Assembly (NCBI RefSeq): GCF_002239585.1
Contig: NZ_NDFH01000003.1
Coordinates: forward strand, 62,001 to 126,000
DNA: 64,000 bases
Source of the DNA: Psychromonas sp. CD1
GTDB taxonomy: Bacteria > Pseudomonadota > Gammaproteobacteria > Enterobacterales > Psychromonadaceae
Direction of reading: 5' to 3'
The notes under the pieces are model-generated. The model had not been told where the DNA came from, ran no database searches, and saw only the letters and a program-made list of their open reading frames with translations. Made by a program: the position numbers and the translations under genes. This document shows positions 37,864 through 46,959 of the stretch, piece by piece. Every line of letters begins with the position of its first letter. Position 1 is the stretch's first letter.

Positions 37864-38019
37864 CTAATATAATTATTTAAATAACAGGTTTTATATAAAA
37901 GTAAATTTCATTTTAAAATGCAACTCGCACCTCTTTTTGTGCTAATATAATTATTTAAATAACAGGCTTTATATAAAAGTAAATTTCATTTTAAAATGCA
38001 ACTCGCACCTCTTTTTGTG
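37864..38019. repeat. 78-bp tandem duplication of the flgA 3' end
   Basis: Two adjacent 78-base copies (37864-37941 and 37942-38019) differ at only one visible position (T or C at 37890/37968). The right copy contains the last nine codons and the stop of flgA plus downstream DNA; the left copy is a non-coding duplicate. The near identity points to a recent event. Confidence 0.92.
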
Positions 38020-38683
38020 CTGAAACTATTCCGACAATAATACGTTGAGAGTGTGAGTTTTTCACTCTAACAGATTCTCCAATGTTAGCATCATTTAAGG
38101 CTATTCCTGAAGTTTTAATTACTAATCCTGTTTTTATTGCGCTAATGATCACCTGGTCGTGTTTACACACAAAGCATACATCTCTATTTTTAATTATTTT
38201 TTGGGTGCTGATATTGCGCTTTAAGCGGCTACCGAGAAGTTCTGTTTTTTTTGAAAAACTACCCCCACGCAATTGAGATTTATTTAAATAAGCTATTTTT
38301 GTATTATTATTATTTAAGGTTTCACCTTTGCGTAGGGCATGTGCACTGATAACACTTGCGAAAAGTCGTTGTGAACGAACGCGTACATACGTTGACCATT
38401 CTTCGGTGTCAGGGCAAGTTACTTTAACCGAAACATTATTTTTTAATTTTCCTGAAACAATTTCCCCTAAAAAAGGTGATAAACATTTTTTATATTTTAG
38501 TCGTTTATTAAGAGGAACCACGTGAATTGATATTTGTTGTTTATTGTTTTCTGGATATGTTGCCGTATACTTATTTAAAATAAGTGTTGCAGTAAAGTCC
38601 TCAATACTTTTACTATAATTAGTTTCAGCAAAAGAAGCAGAACAGCCTAAGCTAAGAATAAGAATAAAAAAACGAATGAACAT
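37991..38683 (-). CDS. flgA: Flagellar P-ring assembly chaperone FlgA
   Basis: Periplasmic chaperone that helps FlgI form the P ring. 230 residues from the chosen start, with a signal peptide (FIRFFILILSLGCSASFA), a SAF-type domain and typical blocks VSVKVTCPDTEEWSTYV, ISAHALRKGETL and LKRNISTQKIIKNRDV. The frame is open 12 codons upstream, but the ATG at 38683 has AGGA five bases before it and starts the signal peptide. Its last codons and downstream DNA are tandemly duplicated. Divergent from cheV. Confidence 0.9.
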   Translation of the reverse strand: MFIRFFILILSLGCSASFAETNYSKSIEDFTATLILNKYTATYPENNKQQISIHVVPLNKRLKYKKCLSPFLGEIVSGKLKNNVSVKVTCPDTEEWSTYVRVRSQRLFASVISAHALRKGETLNNNNTKIAYLNKSQLRGGSFSKKTELLGSRLKRNISTQKIIKNRDVCFVCKHDQVIISAIKTGLVIKTSGIALNDANIGESVRVKNSHSQRIIVGIVSAQKEVRVAF

Positions 38684-38789
38684 AAAGATCCTGTTTGCGG
38701 ATGAATGAGGGCTTAACAAAGTCCCATTAGTTATTAAGCATCATTATAGAATGATTTTTTGATAAATTATAATTGAAAAGGAATATTAT

Positions 38790-39713
38790 ATGGCCGGCGT
38801 GTTAGATTCAGTGAATCCACGAACTCAACTAGTTGGACAAAATCGCTTAGAATTATTACTTTTTAAATTAGACGGTAAACAGCGTTACGGGATTAATGTA
38901 TTTAAAGTCAAAGAAGTACTTCAATGTCCACCTTTAACTAGCTTACCAAAATTACATCCCAGCATATGTGGTGTTGCGCATATTCGAGGGAAAACTATTT
39001 CTGTTATTGATATGAATATTGCTACGGGTGGGTGTGCTATTGATAATGTACAAAAACGTTTTATTATCATTACAGAATACAACCGTTCAACCCAAGGGTT
39101 TCTTGTCGGAGCCGTCGAGCGTATTATTAATATTAATTGGGAAAATATATTACCCCCCCCGAATGGCATTGGGCGTTCCAACTATATGACTGCTGTAACC
39201 GAAATTGATGGTGATTTGGTTGAAATATTGGATGTTGAAAAAATATTAGATGAAATTTCACCGTTTAATACTCATGTGAGCGATAGTGTGATTGATAAAA
39301 CAGTGAAAGATAAAGTGAAGAACAAAAAAATATTGGTTGTGGACGACTCATCCGTTGCTCGAAGACAAATAGATAGAGCAATTTCAGCATTGGGCTTAGA
39401 ATGTGAAATGGTAAAAGATGGTAAAGAAGCATTAGATTTGCTCAAAGAAAGATCAAAAACCGGATCTATTTTAGATCGTTATGCATTGATGATTTCTGAT
39501 GTTGAAATGCCAGAAATGGATGGTTACACTCTTACATCTGCCGTTAAATCAGATCCTGCATTAGCGGGCTTGCATATTATTTTACATACATCTTTGAGTG
39601 GAATATTTAATGAATCAATGGTCAAAAAAGTGGGCGCTGATGATTTTATAGCGAAGTTTGATCCGGATGAATTGGCAATAGCGGTACAAAAAGTGATTAA
39701 TTTGGATAGTTAA
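38790..39713 (+). CDS. cheV: Chemotaxis protein CheV (CheW-REC)
   Basis: Coupling protein that links chemoreceptors to CheA and can be phosphorylated for adaptation. 307 residues: a CheW-like domain (about 17-160, with YGINVFKVKEVLQCPPLTSL and GVAHIRGKTISVIDM) and a receiver domain (about 182-305) with phosphoacceptor Asp237 in LMISDVEMPEMDGY. AAAAGGAA precedes the ATG. It starts the cheV-cheR pair that adjoins flgB in Vibrio-type polar flagellar clusters. Confidence 0.95.
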   Translation: MAGVLDSVNPRTQLVGQNRLELLLFKLDGKQRYGINVFKVKEVLQCPPLTSLPKLHPSICGVAHIRGKTISVIDMNIATGGCAIDNVQKRFIIITEYNRSTQGFLVGAVERIININWENILPPPNGIGRSNYMTAVTEIDGDLVEILDVEKILDEISPFNTHVSDSVIDKTVKDKVKNKKILVVDDSSVARRQIDRAISALGLECEMVKDGKEALDLLKERSKTGSILDRYALMISDVEMPEMDGYTLTSAVKSDPALAGLHIILHTSLSGIFNESMVKKVGADDFIAKFDPDELAIAVQKVINLDS

Positions 39714-39742
39714 TATAATTAGCATTAAAGGGAGGAGCATCT

Positions 39743-40576
39743 GTGAGAATGATTTCCGATGATATTTACAAAAAGTTTTCAAGTTTTTTAGAAGTGCAGT
39801 GTGGCATTGTATTAGGCAGTAATAAGCAATATTTGGTAAAAAGTCGATTAATCCCTTTGATGGATGTTTTTTCTATTAACACACTTTCAAACTTAATTCA
39901 TGAAGCGATGAGTTATAAGAATCGTGCTCTAAGAACGGCTGTTATTGACGCGATGACAACCAATGAAACTTTATGGTTTCGAGATGTTTATCCTTTTGAG
40001 TTACTTGCAAAAAAAATATTCCCTGAAATATTAAAGTACAAAAAAAACATTAAATTATGGTCGGCCGCCAGTTCTTCAGGACAAGAAGCTTATTCTATTG
40101 CTATGGTTGCTTCTGAGTATCAAAAACAAAATGCAGTATTAGGTATGAATGTACAGATTATAGGTACGGATATCTCGAATACAATGCTCGAACAATGTAA
40201 AATGGGCGTTTATGATACGCTGGCTTTATCGCGTGGTTTATCAGAAACACGCAAGATACAATTTTTTGATTCGCTCTCTGATGGCTCTAATAAATTAGCA
40301 ATTAAAGGTGAAGTCAAAAAAATGACGAGTTTCAGAAGTTATAATTTGTTAGATAGTTATGCTCTGTTAGGTAAGTTTGATGTTGTTTTTTGTCGTAATG
40401 TTCTTATTTATTTTTCTGCAGATGTTAAATCTAAAATATTAAATCAGTTTGCAGGAGCTTTAAATCCTGGTGGTTATTTGATTTTAGGTGCGTCGGAATC
40501 TATCACCGGCTTAACGGACAAATATAATATGGTTCGTTGTAATCCTGGTATTATTTATCAATTAAAAGATAAGTAA
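39743..40576 (+). CDS. cheR: Chemotaxis protein methyltransferase CheR
   Basis: S-adenosylmethionine-dependent methyltransferase that methylates glutamates of chemoreceptors. 277 residues. Family blocks: NETLWFRDVYPFELL, the SAM-binding WSAASSSGQEAYSIAM, IIGTDIS and FDVVFCRNVLIYF. The start is a GTG at 39743 with GGGAGGAG seven bases upstream; the next ATG, two codons in, is too far from this site. It has no C-terminal receptor-tethering extension. It follows cheV after 29 bases, and an unusual double hairpin follows it. Confidence 0.95.
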   Translation: MRMISDDIYKKFSSFLEVQCGIVLGSNKQYLVKSRLIPLMDVFSINTLSNLIHEAMSYKNRALRTAVIDAMTTNETLWFRDVYPFELLAKKIFPEILKYKKNIKLWSAASSSGQEAYSIAMVASEYQKQNAVLGMNVQIIGTDISNTMLEQCKMGVYDTLALSRGLSETRKIQFFDSLSDGSNKLAIKGEVKKMTSFRSYNLLDSYALLGKFDVVFCRNVLIYFSADVKSKILNQFAGALNPGGYLILGASESITGLTDKYNMVRCNPGIIYQLKDK

Positions 40577-40583
40577 TGTCGTT

Positions 40584-40630
40584 GTTGCCTCTTTTGTAAA
40601 AAAAAGGGGCAACATTTGCCTCTTTTTTTT
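40584..40630 (+). terminator. Double-hairpin terminator/attenuator between cheR and flgB
   Basis: Segment A (GTTGCCTCTTTT, 40584-40595) can pair with B (AAAAGGGGCAAC, 40602-40613) in a 12-pair stem. The GGGGCAA part of B (40606-40612) can instead pair with A' (TTGCCTC, 40616-40622), which is followed by eight T residues. A and A' are near-identical. The second fold is a classical terminator; the first would prevent it. Confidence 0.75.
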
Positions 40631-40727
40631 GTTTAAACTCTTTCCTTCTTGTTTTTCTTCAATAACTTCTTTTATTTTACTTATATATATAAAAACATTC
40701 CCCTTTATCTTTTATCTTTTGTCTTTT

Positions 40728-40743
40728 TGGCATAGTGGTTGCA
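40728..40743 (+). promoter_or_regulatory. Sigma-54 promoter of the flgBCDE operon
   Basis: TGGCAT, AGTGG, TTGCA: the -24 GG and -12 GC are ten bases apart, exactly as in the sigma-54 consensus. It lies 25 bases upstream of the flgB ATG. FlrC-type control would be expected from Vibrio. Confidence 0.88.
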
Positions 40744-40767
40744 TAGAATCCTGTATAGGAGAAAATT

Positions 40768-41169
40768 ATGGCGATTAACTTTGATAAAGCACTGGGAATT
40801 CATCAATACACGTTAGGTGTACGTTCTCGTCGTGCTGAAATTTTAGCAAGTAATTTAGCAAATGCAGATACGCCAGGTTATAAAGCTAGAGATCTTAATT
40901 TTAAAGAAGCACTGTTAAGCGCTAGAACAGGATCCGGTCTTTCCTTAAGCCGTACTGATACGACCCATCGCGTAGGTCATACATTTTCAATGGCTCAATC
41001 TAATGAATATTATCGTGTAGCAAATCAGCCAGATACCGGTGATGGGAATAATGTTGATGCAGAAGTTGAACGTAATTTATTTATGAAAAACAGTATTGAG
41101 TATCAAGCAAGTCTAGATTTTTTAAATAGTAAAATATCAAGTCTACGTACCGCGATTAAAGGGCAGTAA
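40768..41169 (+). CDS. flgB: Flagellar proximal rod protein FlgB
   Basis: 133-residue rod subunit exported by the flagellar type III system. The N-terminal rod signature is [15 protein letters not shown] and the C-terminal helix [20 protein letters not shown] is the usual coiled partner. AGGAG precedes the ATG. First gene of the sigma-54 driven flgBCDE run; 21 bases separate it from flgC. Confidence 0.96.
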   Translation: MAINFDKALGIHQYTLGVRSRRAEILASNLANADTPGYKARDLNFKEALLSARTGSGLSLSRTDTTHRVGHTFSMAQSNEYYRVANQPDTGDGNNVDAEVERNLFMKNSIEYQASLDFLNSKISSLRTAIKGQ

Positions 41170-41190
41170 ATACGTTTTTGGAGAGTTATT

Positions 41191-41610
41191 ATGAGTTTAT
41201 TTCGTATTTTAGATATTTCAGCGACAGGCATGAGCGCGCAATCGGTACGCTTAAATACTACCGCAAGTAATTTGGCGAATGCTAATAGTGTAAGTAGTAG
41301 TAGTGGAAAATCGTATCGTGCTCGTCAACCTGTTTTTGCTGCTGAATTAAATAGAGCACAAGGCGCTTTAAGTGGCAGTGTTGGAGTAAGAGTTTTAGGC
41401 ATAGTGGAGAGCAATGCTCCTTTAACAAAGGAATATGCACCTAATAATCCAAGTTCAGATAAAGATGGTTTTGTTTATCATTCTAATGTGAATGTGATGG
41501 AAGAAATGGCAAATATGATAAGTGCTTCTCGTTCGTATCAAACAAATGTACAAATCGCCGATGCAGCGAAACAAATGCTAAGTCGTACATTACAAATGGG
41601 CAAAGGTTAG
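41191..41610 (+). CDS. flgC: Flagellar proximal rod protein FlgC
   Basis: 139-residue rod subunit. Signature ASNLANANSVSS near the N-terminus, and the C-terminal block SNVNVMEEMANMISASRSYQ with the terminal helix. GGAGAG precedes the ATG. Second gene of flgBCDE. Confidence 0.96.
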   Translation: MSLFRILDISATGMSAQSVRLNTTASNLANANSVSSSSGKSYRARQPVFAAELNRAQGALSGSVGVRVLGIVESNAPLTKEYAPNNPSSDKDGFVYHSNVNVMEEMANMISASRSYQTNVQIADAAKQMLSRTLQMGKG

Positions 41611-41617
41611 GGAATAA

Positions 41618-42319
41618 ATGATGAGTACAATTAATACTAATAGTTTATTAAAGTTGAATAAACCTTTAACTGCAGAGCAAGTGGCCGCAAATAAAGAGGT
41701 GGATAAAAAGCAAGTGCTCGAGCAAGAAGATTTTTTTGCTCTATTGTCCCAACAACTTGCTTACCAAGACCCCTTTAAACCGGTAGATAACTCTGAAATG
41801 ATTTCGCAAATGGCATCTTTTACGACAGCTGAAGGCATCACTAAAATGGGTAATGAATTTGCGGGTATAAAAAATGTACTGAGTTCAAGCCAAGCATTAG
41901 AAGCTTCTTCTTTAGTGGGTAAAAAAGTATTGATTCATAGTAATACTGGATATTTAATGGAAAACAAAGAATTATCGGGCTCATTAAATATTAAATCTGG
42001 TGCCTACGCTGTAATGGTCGACGTTGTCGATAAAAGTGGAGCTGTTATGAAAACCCTTAACTTAGGTGATGTAGAGACTGGAAATCAGCGTTTTACTTGG
42101 GATGGTTTAAACAGTCAAGGCAAACGTGTTGTACAGGGGAAATATACCTTTAAAGCGCATGGAATGGTTAATGGTAAAGGTGAGGACTTAGTTTCTACGG
42201 TGTATGCTCATGTAGAGAGTGTAAGCCTTGGAGGGGGTAAAGCAGGTATTAGTTTAAATTTAAAAGGATTGTCTGGAATTAAACTTGTAGATGCAATTGA
42301 AGTTGCAGAAAATAAATAA
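41618..42319 (+). CDS. flgD: Flagellar hook capping protein FlgD
   Basis: 233-residue scaffold that caps the growing hook. The N-terminal export and capping block is EDFFALLSQQLAYQDPFKP with EMISQMASFTTAEGI; the C-terminal half has the Ig-like and Tudor-like part with NQRFTWDGLNSQGKRV. Two in-frame ATGs follow each other; AGGGA is better spaced for the second (41621). Seven bases after flgC, twelve before flgE. Confidence 0.95.
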   Translation: MMSTINTNSLLKLNKPLTAEQVAANKEVDKKQVLEQEDFFALLSQQLAYQDPFKPVDNSEMISQMASFTTAEGITKMGNEFAGIKNVLSSSQALEASSLVGKKVLIHSNTGYLMENKELSGSLNIKSGAYAVMVDVVDKSGAVMKTLNLGDVETGNQRFTWDGLNSQGKRVVQGKYTFKAHGMVNGKGEDLVSTVYAHVESVSLGGGKAGISLNLKGLSGIKLVDAIEVAENK

Positions 42320-42331
42320 GAGGAAAATATT

Positions 42332-43753
42332 ATGTCTTTTAATATTGCATTAAGTGGAATAGCCGCTGCACAAACGGACTTAGATTCAACGGCGAATAAT
42401 ATTGCCAACGTGAATACTGTGGGGTTTAAAGAATCTCGAGCTGAATTTGAAAGTGTTTACGCTAGTTCCTTATTTACCAATAGTAAAACCAAAGTGGGTG
42501 ATGGTGTTTCTACGGCGGCTGTCGCGCAACAGTTTCATCAAGGAAGTTTAAAGTTTACGCAAAATCCACTTGATTTGGCTATTACAGGTAGTGGTTTCTT
42601 TGCGACAGCAAGTAACCTTGAAGAGCGAGAATTAAGCTATACACGTTCAGGTACTTTTAAATTAAATAGTGATAATTTTGTTGTCGATAATAGTGGGAAT
42701 TATTTACAGGCTTTTCCTGTTAATGAAGATGGTACATCTTCATCGGTAAGTTTAAGCACAACAAAGCCGATACAAATTCCAGAAACGGCGGGTACGCCAA
42801 TATCGACATCAGAAATAAATATTACGTTAAATTTACCTGCGGGAGATAAAGCGATGGATCCTACAAAATTTGATCCTGATGATCCCGACACGTATAACAA
42901 TGCGACTTCAGTTACTATTTATGATTCTTTAGGTGAGTCGCATATTACGACCACCTATTATGTTAAACCTGAAAATGCATCTTATACAGGAGAGAATCAA
43001 TGGGTAACATTTGTTACCGTTGATGGTAAAGCGGTCGATGTATGGGATGAAGCGGGTGGTACAGGGCAGGTTGCCGGAACTTATGATATCGATGCAGATA
43101 ACGATGGTGTTGCAGATGGTACGCCACAAGCCGCCTCTTATGTCGATAAAGATGGTAACACTCATACAGGTGCCGTTTTGAAATTTGATTCGGTGGGCGC
43201 ATATAAAGGTAGTTCGCCGGTTGTCTTAACGTTCCAATCATTAGGTGTCGATGACCCTAGCTCTGCAGCTGGTGGTGATGGTGCTGGTGTTTTGTCACCT
43301 GGTGCGGATGGTGCACAACGTTTCACGTTAACGTATATGGAGCCCACACAGTTCTCTTCTGCATTTGAGGTTACCTCATTAGAACAAAATGGATTAACGG
43401 TAGGTCGCTTAACCGGTGTTGAAATAGGTAAAGATGGGCTGGTGAAGGCGACATATAGTAATGGTACTTCGCAACCATTATCTAGAGTGGCTATTGTTCG
43501 ATTTCGTAATGAGCAAGGTTTGACTCAAACTGGCTCATCATGGATAGCGACACAAAATTCAGGTGAACCGCTTGCAGGAGAAGCTAATTCAGGCTCTTTT
43601 GGTGCGGTTAATTCTGCTGCTTTAGAACAATCTAATGTAAATTTAACCACGGAGTTGGTAGATTTGATCACAGCACAACGTAACTTCCAAGCAAACTCAC
43701 GAGCATTAGAAGTTAATAATACATTGCAACAAACAATACTGCAGATTCGTTAA
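42332..43753 (+). CDS. flgE: Flagellar hook protein FlgE
   Basis: 473-residue hook subunit. N-terminal block ALSGIAAAQTDLDSTANNIA with NTVGFKESRAEF; the C-terminal signature LEQSNVNLTTELVDLITAQR is conserved. The middle domain (about 150-370) is acidic and variable and carries a DADNDGVADGTP stretch that resembles a calcium-binding loop. AGAGGAAAA precedes the ATG. Last gene of flgBCDE, followed by a strong terminator. Confidence 0.96.
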   Translation: MSFNIALSGIAAAQTDLDSTANNIANVNTVGFKESRAEFESVYASSLFTNSKTKVGDGVSTAAVAQQFHQGSLKFTQNPLDLAITGSGFFATASNLEERELSYTRSGTFKLNSDNFVVDNSGNYLQAFPVNEDGTSSSVSLSTTKPIQIPETAGTPISTSEINITLNLPAGDKAMDPTKFDPDDPDTYNNATSVTIYDSLGESHITTTYYVKPENASYTGENQWVTFVTVDGKAVDVWDEAGGTGQVAGTYDIDADNDGVADGTPQAASYVDKDGNTHTGAVLKFDSVGAYKGSSPVVLTFQSLGVDDPSSAAGGDGAGVLSPGADGAQRFTLTYMEPTQFSSAFEVTSLEQNGLTVGRLTGVEIGKDGLVKATYSNGTSQPLSRVAIVRFRNEQGLTQTGSSWIATQNSGEPLAGEANSGSFGAVNSAALEQSNVNLTTELVDLITAQRNFQANSRALEVNNTLQQTILQIR

Positions 43754-43777
43754 TTTATTGTGATGTTTTTATTTTAG

Positions 43778-43805
43778 ACGCACCTTTTTTTAGGTGCGTT
43801 TTTTT
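43778..43805 (+). terminator. Rho-independent terminator of flgBCDE
   Basis: Perfect eight-base stem ACGCACCT / AGGTGCGT with a six-T loop followed by a run of T, 25 bases after flgE. It makes flgF onwards depend on its own promoter or on read-through. Confidence 0.92.
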
Positions 43806-43889
43806 GATTGTTATATTTATTACTTAATTAATGAAGAATTTATTTTAAACGAATATTATATTTCGATTTTAATCGATTAAGGAATCAAT

Positions 43890-44636
43890 ATGGATCGCCT
43901 GCTTTATATCTCCATGTCTGGTGCGAAAGAGAATATGAATGCCTTAGCTATTCATGCGAATAACATGGCAAATGCAAACAAGACTGGATTTAAATCTAGC
44001 TTTGAGCAAGCGCGTAGTATGCAAGCTTATGGAGAGGGATTGCCAACGCGTGTTTTTTCGTTAGCAGAAGAGCCCGGGCAAAACTTTGAAAGTGGGATAT
44101 TACAAATGACTCAGAGAGATTTGGATATTTCAATTAAAGGCTCAGGTTGGTTTGTAGTGGACTCTAAACTCGGTGGTCAAGCTATGACGCGTGCGGGAGG
44201 ATTAAATATTAATCAACAGGGATTTCTTATTGATACGGTAGGTAATCAGGTGTTAAACCAAAAGGGTGCACCTATTTTTATACCGCTACCTGTTGAAAAA
44301 TTTAATATTCGTCAAGATGGCGTAGTCGAAATTCGGCCGGCAGGGGCACCAGCCGATGCAATGGAAGAAATAGCACAAATAAAATTAGTAAACCCTAACA
44401 TTAGAGATATTTTACGTGGAGAAGATGGCCTATATCGGCGTATTGATGGTGTAGATCCGAAAACAGATGCCACTGTTTTAATACAAAGTGGAGCGCTAGA
44501 GGCTTCAAATGTGAATATGAGCAGTGAATTAACCAGTTTAATTAGTTTACAAAGACAATTCGAGATGCAAATTAAAATGATGAAAAAAGCAGAAGAGATG
44601 GATAAAGCTTCAGAGTCATTATTACGTATTGTATAA
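43890..44636 (+). CDS. flgF: Flagellar rod protein FlgF
   Basis: 248-residue proximal rod subunit. Family blocks: ANNMANANKTGFKSSFEQAR at the N-terminus, SGWFVVDSKLGGQAMTRAG in the middle and SGALEASNVNMSSELTSLI at the C-terminus. AAGGAATC precedes the ATG. It begins a second transcription unit after the flgE terminator, but no sigma-54 site was seen in the 84 bases between. flgG follows after 33 bases. Confidence 0.95.
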   Translation: MDRLLYISMSGAKENMNALAIHANNMANANKTGFKSSFEQARSMQAYGEGLPTRVFSLAEEPGQNFESGILQMTQRDLDISIKGSGWFVVDSKLGGQAMTRAGGLNINQQGFLIDTVGNQVLNQKGAPIFIPLPVEKFNIRQDGVVEIRPAGAPADAMEEIAQIKLVNPNIRDILRGEDGLYRRIDGVDPKTDATVLIQSGALEASNVNMSSELTSLISLQRQFEMQIKMMKKAEEMDKASESLLRIV

Positions 44637-44669
44637 CTTGATTATTTTAATGTATTAAGGAGTGAGTAT

Positions 44670-45458
44670 ATGCATCCTGCATTATGGATAAGTAAAACTG
44701 GGCTTGATGCTCAGCAAACAAATGTTGCGACTATTTCAAATAACCTTGCTAATGCAAGTACTATTGGCTTTAAAAAAAGCCGAGCTATTTTTGAAGATTT
44801 GCTTTATCAAAATATTAATCAACCAGGAGCAAATGCAACTCAAAACACGAAATTACCGTCGGGGTTAATGATTGGAGCTGGAGCTAAAGTCGCGGCGATA
44901 CAAAAAAACTTTTCACAAGGTAATGTACTAACGACTAAAAACTCTTTAGATATTATGATTGATGGTAATGGTTTTTTTGAAATAGAAATGCCAGATGGCA
45001 GCTCAGGTTATACGCGGAATGGGCAATTTCAGTTGAATGAAGACGGTATTATAGTAACGCCAGGCTCTGGTTATGCTTTAATGCCACAAATTCAAATTCC
45101 GAATGATGCGCTGTCTATTAGTGTAGGCTCTGAAGGGGAAGTGTCTGTTCGTCTAGCTGGGCAAATTGAAAATCAGGTGGTTGGACAAATTAATGTCAAT
45201 GGTTTTGTTAATCCCTCTGGGCTTGAGCCTATGGGTGAAAATTTATACACTGAAACGGGATCAAGTGGTGCTCCGCTACAGGGAGTTCCTGGTGGGGATG
45301 GGTTAGGTTTTTTACGGCAAGGGATGTTGGAAACATCGAATGTAAATGTTACCGAAGAGCTAGTTAATTTAATTGAAAGTCAGCGTATTTATGAAATGAA
45401 CTCAAAAGTTATCTCTGCAGTTGACGAAATGCTCTCTTATGTTAGTCAGCAATTATAA
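44670..45458 (+). CDS. flgG: Flagellar distal rod protein FlgG
   Basis: 262-residue distal rod subunit. N-terminal NNLANASTIGFKKSRAIFED, middle NGFFEIEMPDGSSGYTRNG, C-terminal LETSNVNVTEELVNLIESQR. AAGGAG precedes the ATG. In the usual order flgH follows within a few bases; here 341 bases without a gene separate flgG from flgI. Confidence 0.96.
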   Translation: MHPALWISKTGLDAQQTNVATISNNLANASTIGFKKSRAIFEDLLYQNINQPGANATQNTKLPSGLMIGAGAKVAAIQKNFSQGNVLTTKNSLDIMIDGNGFFEIEMPDGSSGYTRNGQFQLNEDGIIVTPGSGYALMPQIQIPNDALSISVGSEGEVSVRLAGQIENQVVGQINVNGFVNPSGLEPMGENLYTETGSSGAPLQGVPGGDGLGFLRQGMLETSNVNVTEELVNLIESQRIYEMNSKVISAVDEMLSYVSQQL

Positions 45459-45799
45459 ATGTAATGTCGCGTTCGGTTTTCAGGGTAATGCGCTTATGAT
45501 GTTTTATTTCATACTCGCGTTCAAGTTTCAAATGTTATTGTATTCGTAAAATGAATGATAAAAATAGCTTATACAAAGAGATAAATAGTGTTGTTGCGCA
45601 TCAATATCTAGAGTTTTAGTGTAAACAAGATATCAATAATAAAGTTATTATCTATAAAATGTGTGCTTGGCTAATGATAAACAATGTAAAGAGATCCTGC
45701 ATAGACATGTTTAAGGGGGATTTTAAAACATATCGAAATAATGATAGATAAGTCGATGAAAGCCTCTATTGACTGTTGTAACAAATTTAAGGAAATCAT
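45459..45799. other. Gap where flgH would be expected
   Basis: 341 AT-rich bases between flgG and flgI, with stops in all three plus-strand frames. No lipoprotein signal, no L-ring protein motif and no intact remnant of flgH was found. The longest frames are below 35 codons. AAGGAA before 45800 is the flgI binding site. Confidence 0.7.
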
Positions 45800-46900
45800 A
45801 TGAAATTTTTGACGCATACGAGTATTGCATTCATATTACTGCTATTTGCAAGTACAAGTTACAGTGCCCGCATTAAAGATATTGCGAGTATACAAGGCGT
45901 TCGTAGTAACCAATTAGTGGGTTACGGCTTAGTTGTGGGGTTACCTGGTACTGGAGAAAAAAGTAGTAAGTTTACCGAACAAGCCTTTTCGACGATGTTG
46001 CGTAATTTCGGCGTTAATATTCCCATCGGAGAAAAGTTAAAAATAAAAAATGTTGCTCCTGTGGCTGTCACCGCAGAATTAAAAGCCTTTGCTAAACGAG
46101 GTCAAAAAATTGACATTACTGTTTCTGCCATTGGTGAGGCTAAAAGCCTGCGAGGTGGAGAGCTATTACAAACCTTTTTAAAAGGGGTTGATGGAAAGAT
46201 TTATGCGATTGCACAAGGTAGTGTGGTCGTTGGTGGCCTAGGTGCAGAGGGCGCAGATGGTTCAAAAGTAATGATTAACACACCGACGGTGGGTCGTATT
46301 GCCAATGGCGCGATGGTAGAAAAAGAAGTTATATCGCCTTTTTCTCAAGGTGACACCATTACCTTTAATTTATATGAGTCTGATTTTACGACTGCTAAAA
46401 GAATGGCGGATACGATTAATAACTTAGTCGGCGCCAATACTGCAACCATGTTGGACGCAACTTCTGTGCAAGTACTCGCTCCGCGTAATATATCACAACG
46501 TGTTTCTTATTTATCAACGTTAGAGAATCTTGAGTTTGAACCGGCAAGAGGAGCTGCAAAAGTGATTGTTAATTCACGTACCGGTACCATTGTTATTGGT
46601 CAAGATGTCAAATTATTGCCGACGGCTATTACGCATGGTGGAATAAGTGTCACCATCAGTGAAAATAAAACGGTGGATCAGCCAAATGCCTTTGCAGGAG
46701 GGAAAACTCAAGTTACAAATAATAGTACAATCACTATTACTAATGAAGATAGTCGCATGTTCACTTTTGATACGGGGGTTAGTTTGAATGATTTAGTTCG
46801 CGCCGTAAATGAAGTGGGGCTCGCACCTGGCGATTTGATGGCAATCTTAGAGGCATTAAAACAAGCGGGAGCTTTACAAGGTGAGTTGATTATTATTTAA
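45800..46900 (+). CDS. flgI: Flagellar P-ring protein FlgI
   Basis: 366-residue periplasmic ring protein around the rod. Signal peptide of about 22 residues ([13 protein letters not shown]), then the highly conserved [37 protein letters not shown] and the C-terminal [20 protein letters not shown]. Full length. Its assembly chaperone FlgA is present, but the L-ring partner FlgH is not in the neighbourhood. A strong terminator follows, and the next flagellar gene (flgJ) is 1.5 kb away. Confidence 0.97.
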   Translation: MKFLTHTSIAFILLLFASTSYSARIKDIASIQGVRSNQLVGYGLVVGLPGTGEKSSKFTEQAFSTMLRNFGVNIPIGEKLKIKNVAPVAVTAELKAFAKRGQKIDITVSAIGEAKSLRGGELLQTFLKGVDGKIYAIAQGSVVVGGLGAEGADGSKVMINTPTVGRIANGAMVEKEVISPFSQGDTITFNLYESDFTTAKRMADTINNLVGANTATMLDATSVQVLAPRNISQRVSYLSTLENLEFEPARGAAKVIVNSRTGTIVIGQDVKLLPTAITHGGISVTISENKTVDQPNAFAGGKTQVTNNSTITITNEDSRMFTFDTGVSLNDLVRAVNEVGLAPGDLMAILEALKQAGALQGELIII

Positions 46901-46926
46901 CATCATTACGTGTGAAGGTCATATTA

Positions 46927-46955
46927 AAGGCAAGTCATCGAGACTTGCCTTTTTT
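46927..46955. terminator. Bidirectional terminator after flgI
   Basis: Perfect ten-base stem AAGGCAAGTC / GACTTGCCTT with a five-base loop and a T run, between flgI (plus) and the convergent transporter gene (minus). Confidence 0.9.
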
Positions 46956-46959
46956 GGTT

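Noticed and set aside
43080-43120. DADNDGVADGTP in FlgE as a genuine calcium-binding domain
   Set aside because: It is a single loop-like motif in the variable hook domain; no repeat or flanking EF-hand or TSP3 structure is seen.
45471-45500. RFSG-like residues in the flgG-flgI gap as a remnant of flgH
   Set aside because: Only four residues match, a stop follows at once and no neighbouring FlgH motif is present; chance is more likely.
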